The notes beneath the pieces were generated by a model. That model saw only the letters and a program-made list of their open reading frames with translations, had not been told where the DNA came from and made no database searches. From contig JANPWX010000480.1 in NCBI GenBank assembly GCA_024734555.1, positions 3,310,260 through 3,374,259 of the forward strand: 64,000 bases of DNA. The letters run 5' to 3'. This document shows, in pieces, positions 39,670 through 51,850 of the stretch. How positions within the stretch are numbered: position 1 is the first letter of the stretch; every line of letters starts with the position of its first letter. Source of the stretch: Trochalopteron elliotii (taxonomy: Eukaryota > Chordata > Aves > Passeriformes > Leiothrichidae). The position numbers and the translations under genes are program-made.

Positions 39670-40653
39670 TTAAAGCTGCATTTTGAACTTTGTTCTGCCA
39701 GACCCACACGCCAGCCTCAAGTGTACAAAGTATCTATGCAAAAGGAAGTGGTTGTTCATCCTGTCAGGTCCATTACTTGGTTTATTTCTCTGCAAATGTA
39801 CTTTTGCTCTGAGAATGCTTGACACGGCACTGATTATGGCCACGGGAAGTCAAATATTGTAAGATCATACACAGATTAGGATAACAACTTATTTGGGTTC
39901 CGGGGAATTCAAAGGGGGGATGCTGATTAGATCTTAAGGCTGCAGTGCACTGAGAACCTAATGGGATGCTCTCCAGAAATTCTTAATGCAGCCACAATGC
40001 AATCTCTGGGACTTATGTTTAATTTTTGGCATAACTAATGTTCTGTGAAATACAGATATGTGATTAGTGGTGAAGGTGTCAGTGAAAACTATAGTCAGAT
40101 ACTGTGGGGAACATCAGAGTTCAGTCTGTCTCACTAGTGTGAGAAATACTTCATGACTCCTCTAAAGCCAGGAGAGCAGGGTATCACAATACAGACTTTC
40201 GTAAACATTTTACAAAAAAGAGATACAGAAGAAAACAGCTGTAGGCCACAATATTCACTATATCCAAGGGGGCAGTTCCCTAGACACAACTACTACATGA
40301 CAATGCAGTTTAAATATGAGAGCTCTATTGTTCTGTTACCACTTATTAGATTAATAATTGAGTTTGAATGGGGAAGCCTGTACATACATCTGAGAAGATC
40401 AGGAATGGTGAGCAGTAAGACAAAAGCACAAGAGACCACCGACCTACAAATCACCAGTGTGCTGGATATGGCAGACAGAACAGCAACTACAGCTGTAATG
40501 TTGTTTTGTTATGTTAACATTGGGGCAGGCTGCTTGAATAACAGCATATCAAAATATTTAATGCTTTGCAAGCAGAGCAGCACACATCCATTTGCCATTC
40601 TCTTCTGCTATGGGCACCCTAAGGGACAGAAATGAGCAGTCTTAAGCTCACTT

Positions 40654-40872
40654 AAGGGAAATACAGGCTAGATATCAGGAAAAAAGTTTTTTACAGAAAG
40701 AGCAATAAAGTATTGGAATGGTCTGTCTGGGGAGGTGGTCGATTCACCATCTCTGGATGTGTTTAAGAAAAGATTAGATGTGGCACTTGGTGCAACAGTT
40801 TAGTTGAGGTTAGGGTTGGGTTGGACTCGATGATCCTGGAGGTTTCTTCCAACCTAATGGTTCTGATTCTGA
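40654..40872 (+). mobile_element. CR1 LINE, 5'-truncated 3' end
   Basis: This copy starts slightly further upstream than its relative at 35800, with ggctagatatcaggaaaaaag, then shares tggaatggtctgtctgggga, ggatgtgtttaagaaaag and ttggactcgatgatcctgga. It ends near ttctgattctgat, a decayed version of the CR1 terminal repeat. The insertion is in intron 1, antisense to AFF2. It has several differences from the other copy (for example gtggtcgattcacc for gtggtggagtcacc), so neither is very young. No coding capacity remains. Confidence 0.93.
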
Positions 40873-40999
40873 TGCCCTGTGACATGGTGCCCTGTGACCC
40901 CTGCTGCCAGGTGCCCAGCCTGTGTGAGCCTGCAGGGTGTCACCAGGGACAGAGCTGCACCTTCACCCCCAGTGCAGCCCTCAATGGGGACAATCCAGC

Positions 41000-41720
41000 C
41001 TAGTCCCTGGAGAACAGAGAAGAGGAGAAGGTGGCTGAGGCAGGAGGAGGTTTTATCAAGGCAAAAGATAGCAGACATGCACACATGGCTTTGGACTGGA
41101 AGCTAAAAATGTGGATCTGGTGATAAGAGATGAAAGTCAGGTGAGCGCTGGCTACAAAAAGGAGAACTAGAAGGAGAATAAAATCTGGGGCACTGCAAAG
41201 TACAGTGCAGTCATCCGTGGTGAAAGTGAGAGGATGGGGTGCAAAAGATCTGCAGGAAAAAGAAAAAACCTTTCAGGACAGACTGCAACAAAGTAAGAGG
41301 TTATAGGGAAGAGTTAAAGGAAAGCTGATGAAATGAGACCAACAGCTAAAGGCTGAGCCCGAGCGTTTGGGGTTTATTTTCAAAGACGTGCTAACTAAAG
41401 CCACAGAAGTCTCCCAAAGCACAGAAGACTAGGAAAGAGCCTGAAAGACTGGAGAAGGAGCAGAAGAAAGAAGTCAGACCAGACAAGTTTGAAGGAGTAG
41501 TCTCTGTGATATTGAGAAAAAAAGTAGAAGAGAGAAAAATGATCAAACACCTCATGTTGCACACGAACCATGAATGAGAACAGAACATGGCTCTGTTGAT
41601 TCAGTCAAAACAACAAGAGCCCAATAGGGAAAGAATCAATAAAAAAGCAGGAGCAGAGAGGCTTTATAGCAGTGACAGATTACATCCAGGAGAATAAATG
41701 AGTGACATTCAAAAAAGCCA
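41000..41720. other. Purine-rich unassigned block next to CR1
   Basis: Starting about 130 nt after the CR1 tail, some 700 nt of plus-strand sequence is rich in AGAAG, GGAGA and AAAGA words, such as agaagaggagaaggtggc and ggagaaggagcagaagaaag. Its composition differs from the AT-rich surroundings and no protein frame is convincing. It may be an unclassified or old repeat; I cannot identify it. Confidence 0.35.
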
Positions 41721-44485
41721 GCATTTATCCACAATTTAAGGAAGAAGTAGTTGTTGTTCTCAATAACATGTCTCAATTCACAGAAACGCACACGACATCA
41801 AATCAAACATTTCCCTGTACTAGTTCCACCCCCCCTTAAAATATCAGCTACGCCTAAATGATGAAAGAAGTTCTCAAACCGAAATGTTTGTAATTTGTGG
41901 AAGCAAGAAATAAACACAAGCTTCTAAACTAAGACACAGTGGATATAAAATGATATGAATTTGAGAACTAGAAGTCCTTTCCCAAGGTTGTTGCTTCATA
42001 GTTTTTACTCTGCCCACAAGTACTCAGGAAGTGGGAGAAGTAAACTCGGAAACTGGGCTTCCTCAAAAGCTAACTCATACTCCTGCACAAGGTATTAAAC
42101 ATCCCAAATCAAAGCCCACTCATGAGTATATTTAATTTACAGGAGAAATCCAACTCAGGTCACTGAGGGTATTCCCCATGCTTCAAACACATTCTTGCTT
42201 TTTCACACCCATGCAATTCTTCTTCAATGTGATTTTAAAATGTAAGGCAAAAAGCATTTCACCTGGCAATCAGACTAGGTGAAAGGCTACTTCTAATGAG
42301 TACATTACAGTGGGAATTCACCTCTACATAACTCCAGTTTCATCTTCACTGATTTCATGTAAAAGCAGAATACCACAGCTCTGCACAAAGGAAGAAAAAC
42401 TGCCTTCCTCCCTCTATGCAGATTCTCCCAGTATAAACACTGGTAATTTAATGCATTTATTCCAAATGAAAAAAAAGAAAGGAAAAAAGAAAAAGCAGCC
42501 TCGGGTCTTAAATTTCATCACAGGTCATAAAATGTATTAAGTAAATGAGAGGAATTTCAAAATCTGATATTTAGGCAGAAATATGGCCAACTAAACATAT
42601 CTTCCCTGCTGATCTGAAGCCTTTGTTTCACTAATGATAAACAATATAAGCACTACCACACTTAAAATAGCAAAATTCTTCTTCCTCTGTTTATCAGCAC
42701 TGAGCTTACATCTTTATCCTGGTAACTTTCCTACTTGACAGAGACAAATCAAGCCATAGCAAGAATAGCTTTACAAGTTCTTAGTATCTTTCATATTTAA
42801 TGTTTACTTTAATGTTGTCTTCCTTTTCATAGCATGAATAGTTACTGAGAGTATCTAGCACAGAACGTATCTATCACTGCACTTCAAGATAAATGATTTA
42901 TTTTAAAATTTAGAATATTCTGTCTTTGATGTTCAACAGTTCTTGCAGAGAAACACTTGAGATGGTCATTGGTTATCTATCCACACGAGCTAAATCTCTT
43001 CACAATTTGCATTAAAAACAATGCCGTTCCTGTAGCAGTTTTAATAGAGAATACAGAAGATTAAAGAAAATAAAATAATGCCCAAGAGACCCCTGGGTGA
43101 ATTATGGAAATGTAAGCTAAGGGTTTGGCTGCTATTTGTCATGTTCCTCACTCTTTTTAGTTATTCCCACACATACCAAGCACTTAGAAAATGTTATTTT
43201 TACCTCACTTTTGTCCTGTTTTCAGTACTATGCAGCCCCAAACCTTTCCTGAACATGAAAATTTGGAAGGAACGATTCTGGGGGAATGGATGGCAGAGAT
43301 AAGTCTCCTGAATAGTAAGCATATAAAGAATAGATGAGGTTTCAAAGGGGAGCATTTATTGTTTCCTCTATCATAGCACATTGTCTTTCAATATGATTAG
43401 TTATCAGTCTGAGTTATCAAAAAGGGGGATGAAATAAAGCGCTCACGCAGTTATGCTTCATTGATGTCAGCTAGGGGAGCATGAAAATCTCCATGAAGTT
43501 GGGTAATTGATGTGTAAATCAGAGCTCAATCACTCTGTAATAGAAATGGTCCCACTGAAAGTATGGCTGTTGAACAGTATTGCAGAGGGGTGGGGAAAGA
43601 AAAGAGAAACAGAGTCAAGACTTATTTATTAAAAAATATAATAACTGGCAATTTACACAATTTTCTCTTCAAGGGAGAAGTGCTGTCAGAGACATTTAAA
43701 TGCAAGCTGCAGATCACTATATTTGGGTACCCTTATTTGGCAATAATTAACTGTTTCTGTTTTATTAAAATGCTTGGGGACACTGTTATGGATATTTAAA
43801 AAGCAAATTAAATGAACATGCTCATCCTTTGAAAGGCAACACGTGTAAATGACATCAGCAATTGTAATTTGCTTAACAATGTGTGTTCAAGGTATGTTTT
43901 GGAGTCCTATTACAGCCTTCTTGTCAGTTCAAATTTGCAGTGAGAGAAACAAAAGCAAAACTGAAAGAAAAGAGGGGGGAAAAGGAGCCTAAAGAGAAAA
44001 ATGGTTATAACCACATCTTCAGAAGGACATAAAAGACAAACAGTCATTAGAACATCAGTCACATAAAACAGCTTTCCAACATGTGGTATTGCTAAGAGTA
44101 AACATCTGATTCATAAAGAAAAGAGCTAGCTAAGATAACATTATGGGGTTATTTTTGCTGTAATTTTTTTTTTCTTTAAATAAATGAATGCACATTAAAG
44201 TGTTGATACGAACTTCCCAGGAACAACTGGAGGCCAGTATTCTAGTTATGACTTGCAATAAACCACTGATTAACAAACTTACATAAATGTGAAATTAAAG
44301 AGCATTTTTGGCATCAAATGAATTACATTCAGGACACTAGAGGTGGATTAGGAAGCTTTATTGGATGGATAATGTGCTGTAACTCTAAGAGGACTGATCA
44401 CTACGGGGGGGTTGAATAGGAAAGGAGGTTCAACCTTAACTCTCAATTTCATTGCCTGAGTTTAACAGAATATAACATATTTCTA

Positions 44486-44630
44486 ATTTTTTTTTTTGGT
44501 TTGGAGTTTTGTTGCTGTTGTTGGCTTTTGGTTTATTTTTTTTTGTTTGTTTTTGTTGGGGTTTTTTGTTTGGTTGGGGTTTTTTTGGGGGGTTGTTTGT
44601 TTGCTTGTTTTTATTTGTTTTTCTTTTAAA
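44486..44630. repeat. T/G-rich low-complexity tract
   Basis: About 145 nt of T runs broken by G, including tttggggtt-like units and three runs of four or more G near 44556-44592. Frames through it encode only Phe/Gly/Leu-rich or Lys/Asn/Pro-rich low-complexity peptides. It is a simple-sequence tract in intron 1, antisense A/C-rich in the transcript. Confidence 0.9.
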
Positions 44631-46655
44631 TTTTGATCTGTCCCTGGATCTGATGTTTCTGCAAAATTCACTGAAGGCAATGAAGCCATGAAGTCTTTTC
44701 CAAAGCAGGTACTGTACTTCAGAGACATCTTTGAACAGCTTCCTTGCTGCCATCACATTTCACATGCCCATCAGCACTCTGTGGATTAATGCACTAAGGG
44801 TGAATATAAGTTGTGTTTAGTTGCATGCTGTGCATTATTCTTCATACGCATTAATAGCAAATGTGGCATAGTACTGCTACAAAGAGTGTATTTTACATGT
44901 ATTACTCCCAAGACATAACACTAATTTGAATTAATAAAAACCTCCTGACAGTGCTTGTTACAGTCTGGTTTTCCTTCATCTGAACACCATTTATTTTTGT
45001 ACACATACCATTTTCAAAGATTAAAATGCATTTTAAAGTATAGAAAGTCAAAATCTTTAACTTATCATCTAATGTGTACAGATTGAATTTTTACACCTGA
45101 GCCAAAAACCATTTTGGAACTCTAGTTTTGTCTTTATTTTTTCTCACTATTATAATTTATTTTTTTTTAATACTGCCACTCAAAACTTCCTGGGCACCTG
45201 TAGGATGCTTCCTTAAAAATGGAGTCCACATGTTTGTATTTGCTCGAGACTTTGGCAAGGATCTGCAAGAGATGGCAGAATAGACAGAAATAAATCTTGT
45301 CTTTTTTAAAAGAGTCACAGGGCAATCACTGATTAACACAACCTTTGGGTACAGGTGAATCAGCAGAATCAATGCTTGGGCATTTTATTGCAGAAAAATG
45401 CTTCTGTGTGCTCCTACAGCTCTAATAAATGCATTCATTTACTAACAGGCATCTCTGTTCCCTGGAGCATTTTCACATGCTGGGCAGCTCTGTAACCACA
45501 TGTTCTCCAACTTAACATGTGCTGAAGAACATCACCACAGGAAAATTAAGGATTCAGTAGGGTGACCATTTCATTCATCACTTTTAGACTGAGGGAGAAG
45601 TTCATGCAGGTCTCAGTGAGCAGTGCACACATACAGGCTGATTCAGACCCCAGTGCACAAAAAAATAGTATTGTAAGCCTAATATAATTTAATTGCTTGT
45701 TATTTAGGGCATTGTCTGGCTAAAGAAATTATCATTTACATAAATTATTCTTCTCTCAATTGAAATGCTCTATAATTGCCTCCATGTGTTTTGGTAGAAC
45801 CAGAGGAGAGGACAGAGATGATCAAATAAATGCAAGGTCCCCTCAATTTAAATTCAGGTCCACATGCATCCCCTTTTCAATGCTGTTGTGAAATATATTG
45901 CTCATCTTGGGCACTACCAAGTTGCAGGAGATTCAATGATCTTGTATCTTCATAAGACCTAGTGCTCATCAGGATGGAAAGAAGCTAGAACATTTCAAAA
46001 TCTGAATTTTCAGCCTTCTTCCACCAGACCTTAAAAAGCCTCACAGAAACAAGGTGCCTGTTACACACAGCTTAGAAGAGAATAATAATATTTTGTGCTT
46101 ATCTTTCCTAACTATATTCAGAGTCAGCAGGTCAATGGATTATCATCATCCTTGGCTTCTAGTGAGGAAGATAATCTATAACAAATACTGTTCATGCCTT
46201 CAGCAAACATATAATGTTTATTCCTCATTTATAAACACAGCAGAAAGTATGACAAAATAATTTAACCAAACCAGCACAAAGTTCATCAGCATTGCTAAGG
46301 TTTACATCCTCTCTAAGGGCATAGTTCAACTTCAACTGATGCTATTGGCAATTTTCCCAGTGAACTCAAAGAGGGCTGGATGAGACCAAGCCATTTAATA
46401 ATGACAAAAAAAGCCAGGTCTCAAAACACAGGCAGCTCTAAGCCTCAGCAACTTCTTGGTATAAACTAGATTTTCTGTTATATTCCTCATGCTAAACAAG
46501 AGACTTTTTAACCAGTGCCAAGAGTTTAAAACTCCTAAGTACAAATCAGCACATACCAGAGCCACGGAACTTCTATGGTCATTAGTTAAAACTGGTATTG
46601 ACTGCAGAGATTTCCTGGTTGACAAAGGTAAATAAACAGAATGTACAAATGTCTT

Positions 46656-46669
46656 AAAAAAAAAAAAAA
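46656..46669. repeat. Poly-A run
   Basis: Fourteen A residues in intron 1. No SINE or retrocopy body is recognisable upstream. Confidence 0.8.
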
Positions 46670-46867
46670 CCAAAACAGAAATCAAGTGAGATATCAAATA
46701 AGTTTCCTAATCTACCCCTCAGGCCATTATCACCTTGAGCTAAAGACCACTTACAAATATATATTTATTTTGTTTTAGTGGTGTCATAGATTGTACACGT
46801 GAAACCTCAACCAGCTGACTGGGGAATAATCAAATTTGCCTCTACACCACAATAAGCACTGACACAG

Positions 46868-46881
46868 ACACACACACACAC
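46868..46881. repeat. (CA)n short microsatellite
   Basis: Seven CA units in intron 1. Confidence 0.8.
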
Positions 46882-48320
46882 CAGGCAGCAGATCACAGAC
46901 CCTGTCACAGAGAAAAAGCAAACCAAATGTAACATGCTCCCTGAAAAAAAGCAACACTCTTAAATTTAACTCGACAAGGGAATGCTGTGCAATTAGGGAT
47001 GTGGCATGCAGGTGTTACAGAGGTTTGAAATATGCTCTGGGAGCTGAAAGCTAAAAATGAGCACTTAATATTGTAAAATACTTCTTCAGACCGAGTAAAA
47101 TCATAACAAAAATGTTATTTAGACTGGCTAAAACTACAAACTCATGTCTGAAATTACTTGAATTTTTAAGGTGGGTGTGAGGCAAATGATGATCCCAGTA
47201 CTGCAGTTCCCCAGAGCCAAACAGAAACTCTATCTGTCTCTGCAATTATGTTTTGAGTATGTTTGAAACCTCACATCTACAACAGACTTCATGAATGACT
47301 GAAACATCACAATGAAGAGAACAAGGCCACTTAAGGCCAGGCTCCCAGGAGGAGGTGAGACCACAGCTCTGTTTAACCCATCCTCCTCTGCCAACAGGCA
47401 CCAGGCCCAGTAAAGCCCCTGGGAACAGGGCAAAGCAGGCTCCAAAATACTGCCACTGCCCTGAGAAAATCCAGGAACAGGAGTTAAGTACAAAGGAGCA
47501 GGTGAATTTATATTCAGCACCTCTAGAAGATTCTTCTCCAAAAAGATGCCCTCAAACAAGAGTAGGCCATGGCACAACTCATCTGGAAATCACTGTCTTA
47601 ACTCAAAGGAGGTTTACTGCTGACATCAGGTCTGAAAACATCACTGGTTAAAGAAGATTCTATTATATGAACACGTGAGAAGAGAACTCAGGTATTTCTG
47701 AGGGGCACTGACACTTTTTACAGACAAACAGAGAGGAAGCTCTCATGCTCTTTAGTCTCTGGAGAACCTCAGGTGTACATTCCACAGCTCTAATGACACC
47801 CTGCACTTTTCAAGACCAGACACGTGGGTTACTGCATCCTGAATAACAGTTATTTGCACTCCAAAATCCTATTTCTGTCCCTTCTGCTGTCAATCAGCAA
47901 ATGAGCATCATTTATTTTCACAACATGAACACAATGTGATACTTGACAAAAGGGCATCCTTTTTTAATTCCCTACCATCAGCCATTTGTCTAATAGAAAT
48001 ATTATACTATGTAACATGCACAGATTAAAATGCAATGTAAGTTGAATCATATTCATTGGAGGCTGGCCAACTCCAGCACATTTTAGTATTTAATAATAAA
48101 ATAGTCTAGTGTAAAAATATGTAAACTAGCTTCCATCCTGCTTTAATATTCACTTAACATGAGAAGAAAGGGAATGCAATTTTGTTTAAATATTAAACAT
48201 TACATTTCTTCTTTTGATTATTAAAGTATTATTAAAGTTAAATGAAAATGTGTTTGCAACCTCCTTCCTCTGAAGTCTTACAGGTCACTGTTATCACTAA
48301 TATTTTGTCCCTCTAGCTGG

Positions 48321-48525
48321 CTTCTTTGGGGATCTTAAAGCACTTTAGGAATGAGATCAAGCCATGCCCAATTACACCTCTGGGAGGGAGCAACTACTGT
48401 CAAGCAAAACAACTGAGGGAATGAAAGTTTAAGCGAGGTGATGACAGTCATTCAAGAAGAGATGGCTAAGGAAAGAAAACTGAATCCCAGCTCCCAGACA
48501 TTAAACTTTACCCTAAGACCAGCTG
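48321..48525 (+). mobile_element. Ancient SINE fragment (MIR/AmnSINE-like)
   Basis: The stretch follows the order of a MIR-type core and tail: ctttggggatcttaaagcac tttaggaatg, a middle section, aactgagggaatgaaag, a section like the typical tgacttgcccaaggtcac, and then gaatcccagctcccagaca leading to ccctaagaccagc. The motif order fits ancient amniote SINEs that end in a tctaaccactagacc-like tail. It is strongly decayed. The call is by eye and the family is uncertain. Confidence 0.5.
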
Positions 48526-50768
48526 TAACCTGCAACCCTTCATCCACCTCTGAGCTCTGAGATGACAACCACCAAGCTGAAATTTAAGATTATCTAACAC
48601 CACCACACAGCCAGGAGGAATTATCTTTATGTGCCTCTCCAGAACAGTGGGTCACACACGGTGAGACAAGTTTCCTCCTGCTGAATGTCACTGAGAGAGG
48701 TCAGAAAGGATGTTCTTATTACATTTGCTGGAAGGATGGAGTATATCAAATGATTTAATTTTGTGTAGTGCCCCACTTACTTTGACAAACTGATACTGCA
48801 CAGGGCATAATGTCATTAGGTGATTAAAGTACAAGAGCACTCAGCTTCCCACCTTCTTTCATAACAAGAGCTGCTACAGCAGGCTCAGGACTGGCCAAAG
48901 TTGTGGCTGTGGGGGCAATACTGGCCAAGACCACACCAAACTCCTGCTCTCAGCAGGAACTCCCATCCTGGCAGCCATCAGAAATAAAAGCTTTGTAGTT
49001 TCTCCTGAGAGACCCCACTTTCCAGCCCTGCCAAGAGCCCAAACCCACAGGTGACCTTCCAGCATCCTTTGCCCAGCCCTCTGATCCCAGCAGCAAAAAG
49101 ACTCCAAGTTCAGCAAAATTACATAATTCAATCATAAAGATCTGATGTACTTCACTTTTCAGCTGGTATTGCCTTTGAAAATAACAAATGTTGAGTTCTC
49201 CTCATTATGCTGAATGTATTAAAACCTCAGAGCCCACGGTAGGAAATGTGTGTTTTGTCACACACGCCCTTTAAATTTATGTTTTCCTTCATACAAATAT
49301 CTAATGGGGTTTGAATAAAATAAAATCTGCACATTGCCATGTGGAAATTAATTTTAAAGAACTGTTTGTCAATTTAATTTCACTGATAGTAACAGACAGA
49401 TTTATGAGGCAATTAACTAAATATTTGTTTTTTTCACATTTCAATTCATTATAGTAAATTAACAATTTTCCACTTGAAAGTCTTGCACTGCTACACTGAA
49501 AGCCTAAAAAAAGAAGTGTGTATTTCTGTCGGTCTAGGAAGGATTCTCTCATTTTCACAATGTGGATTATTCTCCTCACATTAACTTAACATACTGTATA
49601 TGTAATTCAACCCCTCTCATTTCTATATTACCACAGAACCTGTCATTCTTTAAAATGCCAGCTTCAAGCAACCAGACATAAATAAAGAATAATTACAGCC
49701 CTAAAGCCAGCCTAACTTCTGCTCAAGAAAACAATCCTACAGAGTGGATTTTACAGCCACATAACACCCACCCATGGTTCAGAAAATCCTGAGAGACAAA
49801 ACCAAGCGTGCTGACAGATCCAGCCTGACCCTGAGCCACGATGCCAACATCAAACCACCAGCCCTGACAGAGCCAAGGGGATGAGCAGAATGAACCCAGC
49901 CTAACGTGGCATTAAACACCAAGTAAAAAATTCACCCTTTCCTCTAAGGGGTGTGTACAGCCCCATTTCACATCTACCCTTACTTACTCTGATGATTTAA
50001 ACATCTGAATTAATGATTTCAGCCTCAAGGAGGTCACCTGGCCACGGCTGTGTGGGTCTCTTTACCATTGCTGGCCAGATATTAAACACATTAAGGAGCA
50101 GTCATAAGACAGAACTACAGCTTTATGTTCTTTTAACTGGTATTGTACCAAATTAATATCAGGAGGAATATGCTCCATAAATATGAAAGCATCTGCTCGT
50201 ATGGCTTCTTGGATTCTTTTCTCCCTGTGTCAGTGTCTCATGTCTTGGTCCCTCCATATCTCAGTTGCCCTTATGGAGGAGCAGGATGTGTCAATTCTCA
50301 CTGATCTCATGGGTTTCTGTCAGGTCAGCTCATCAAGGATAAACCCTCCTGAGGGAACTCTACCAACTGCATTCCTCAACTCTGCACAGATTCTGGTTAA
50401 GTATTTCCCTGAATAAAACATAGCTTACGTTTTAAAAAAAATCATCCTGTTAATTCACTGGATTACAGCACAATCACATCAGAGTATTAGTCTAAATAGG
50501 ATTTTGTAGTCAGATTTGATCTAGAAGATTTAACATTTTACAGGCCTCCATCTCATAATGCTGACAGAAATCATCAGGCAAAGGCAGAAACTGGGACTGC
50601 ACGTCACACCAAACAATGGAAACCAACCCTGGAAACTATCAGATAAATCCCCCAGTTCTTTCCATTGTTAATATTTACAAATTTGGCAACAAAGACTCTC
50701 CTGACAGCTACTAGTTCAAAACAATATACAAACACCAGTTAAGCAGTTAATTCCCATTAGCAATGTGC

Positions 50769-50900
50769 ACTGAGAAACCAAGGCAGGGAGAAATTAAAGG
50801 ACTTGTTCATGGCCATAGGATGCATCAATGGCAGAAGCAGGACTGGAAACACTTGCCCATGTTTTAGTCCTGGTATCCACAGCTCAATTAACTCCCTTTT
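50769..50900 (+). mobile_element. Ancient SINE fragment (MIR-like core)
   Basis: The sequence actgagaaaccaaggcaggg followed by agaaattaaaggacttgttc, atggcc, a short gap, and then atggcagaagcaggactgga parallels the MIR core in its usual order: gaaactgaggc, gttaagtgacttg, cca, and ggcagagccaggat. It is about 130 nt, diverged, with no flanking duplications visible. A chance match is possible. Confidence 0.5.
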
Positions 50901-51187
50901 CAATGATAAGAAATTACTATTACAGCATCTCTATTTGCAATACCTGCCAGAAAACATACCCCCCAGTTTTCATGTTGCAAGAGATTAAGTATAAACAGAA
51001 TGGTACCATAAATATTCTGTTTATAGTGGTTTTCACTTTTCAGTCACGTTATCGCTGACAGCAAAGTAACACTTCAATTTTAGCACTCAGGAGGCTAATA
51101 AATATCAAATTAATAAAATACTAACAAATGCAAAATACTCCAAGTGGCTAGTAGAGAGGCATTAATTTTTGATAAATGGTCCATACA

Positions 51188-51201
51188 TTATTATTATTAT
51201 T
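51188..51201. repeat. (ATT)n short microsatellite
   Basis: Several ATT units in intron 1, possibly seeded by an old SINE or LINE tail. Confidence 0.7.
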
Positions 51202-51335
51202 TGTCAAGTTTTTAAGCACTGCTTGGTGTGTCATCAATCTACCAGGTTAAAACAGATTAAATAAGTATCAGCACAGTATTTGAGGATCGTTAAAAACAGA
51301 CAACAAATTGGTAACGCTCTGAATCTTTTTCACTT

Positions 51336-51353
51336 AAAAAAAAAAAAAAAAAA
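51336..51353. repeat. Poly-A run followed by A-rich tract
   Basis: Eighteen A residues followed by A-rich sequence to about 51383. I recognise no retrocopy body upstream, so this is left as simple sequence. Confidence 0.85.
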
Positions 51354-51589
51354 GAACAACGAAAAATATTAAAAAGAAAAAAGATCAGTAAATCAGTGAT
51401 CTGAGTACAGGGCATTTTCTGGAGACTAATGATGGGCTGGGATAGATGGCCCTCACTTCTACTTTAGGTTATCAACTCCTCCCACACAATCATTAATTCC
51501 CCAGGAAACGCCTTTTGCTCCAATAACTTTTGCTCAAATAGATCACCAGCGAGAGGAAAAAAAGTCATGCCACTAGAAATGAACTACTG

Positions 51590-51850
51590 TAAAGCCTCCG
51601 AGCTGCACCTGCCATAATCTGCACATAAAGATTTTACAGGTGACTTGCAAAGGCCATTTTAATTGTATTTCCAACTCCTCCTTTTTACCCTTAGCATGAT
51701 AATAAAAGCAGCCAGTGGGCAGATTTGTGATGCTTGCTATAAGTTTGCTGAGAATGTCTGGAAATGTTAAGATGCTTTCGTTGAGCTCTCATCCATTAAA
51801 AAGTGCACGACACTGAGCCTTAATTAAGAACTTCTTTCTAACAGTGGCTG
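51590..51850. promoter_or_regulatory. Candidate conserved noncoding element
   Basis: Unique sequence with retained CpGs (gcctccgagc, gctttcgttg, gtgcacgaca), an E-box cacctg, ttaattaag and gcatgataataaaagc. It sits in intron 1. Constraint is inferred only. Confidence 0.25.

Noticed and set aside
40153..40635. Open frame of 160 codons just before the CR1 tail
   Set aside because: It does not resemble CR1 ORF2 or any known protein, and it is in a non-repeat region by eye. Probably chance.
44436..44756. Lys/Asn/Pro-rich frame on minus strand
   Set aside because: It is a direct translation of the low-complexity T/G tract and not a protein.
51200..51383. Poly-A run as possible tail of a processed pseudogene
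   Set aside because: No gene-like sequence or target-site duplication is visible upstream of the A run.
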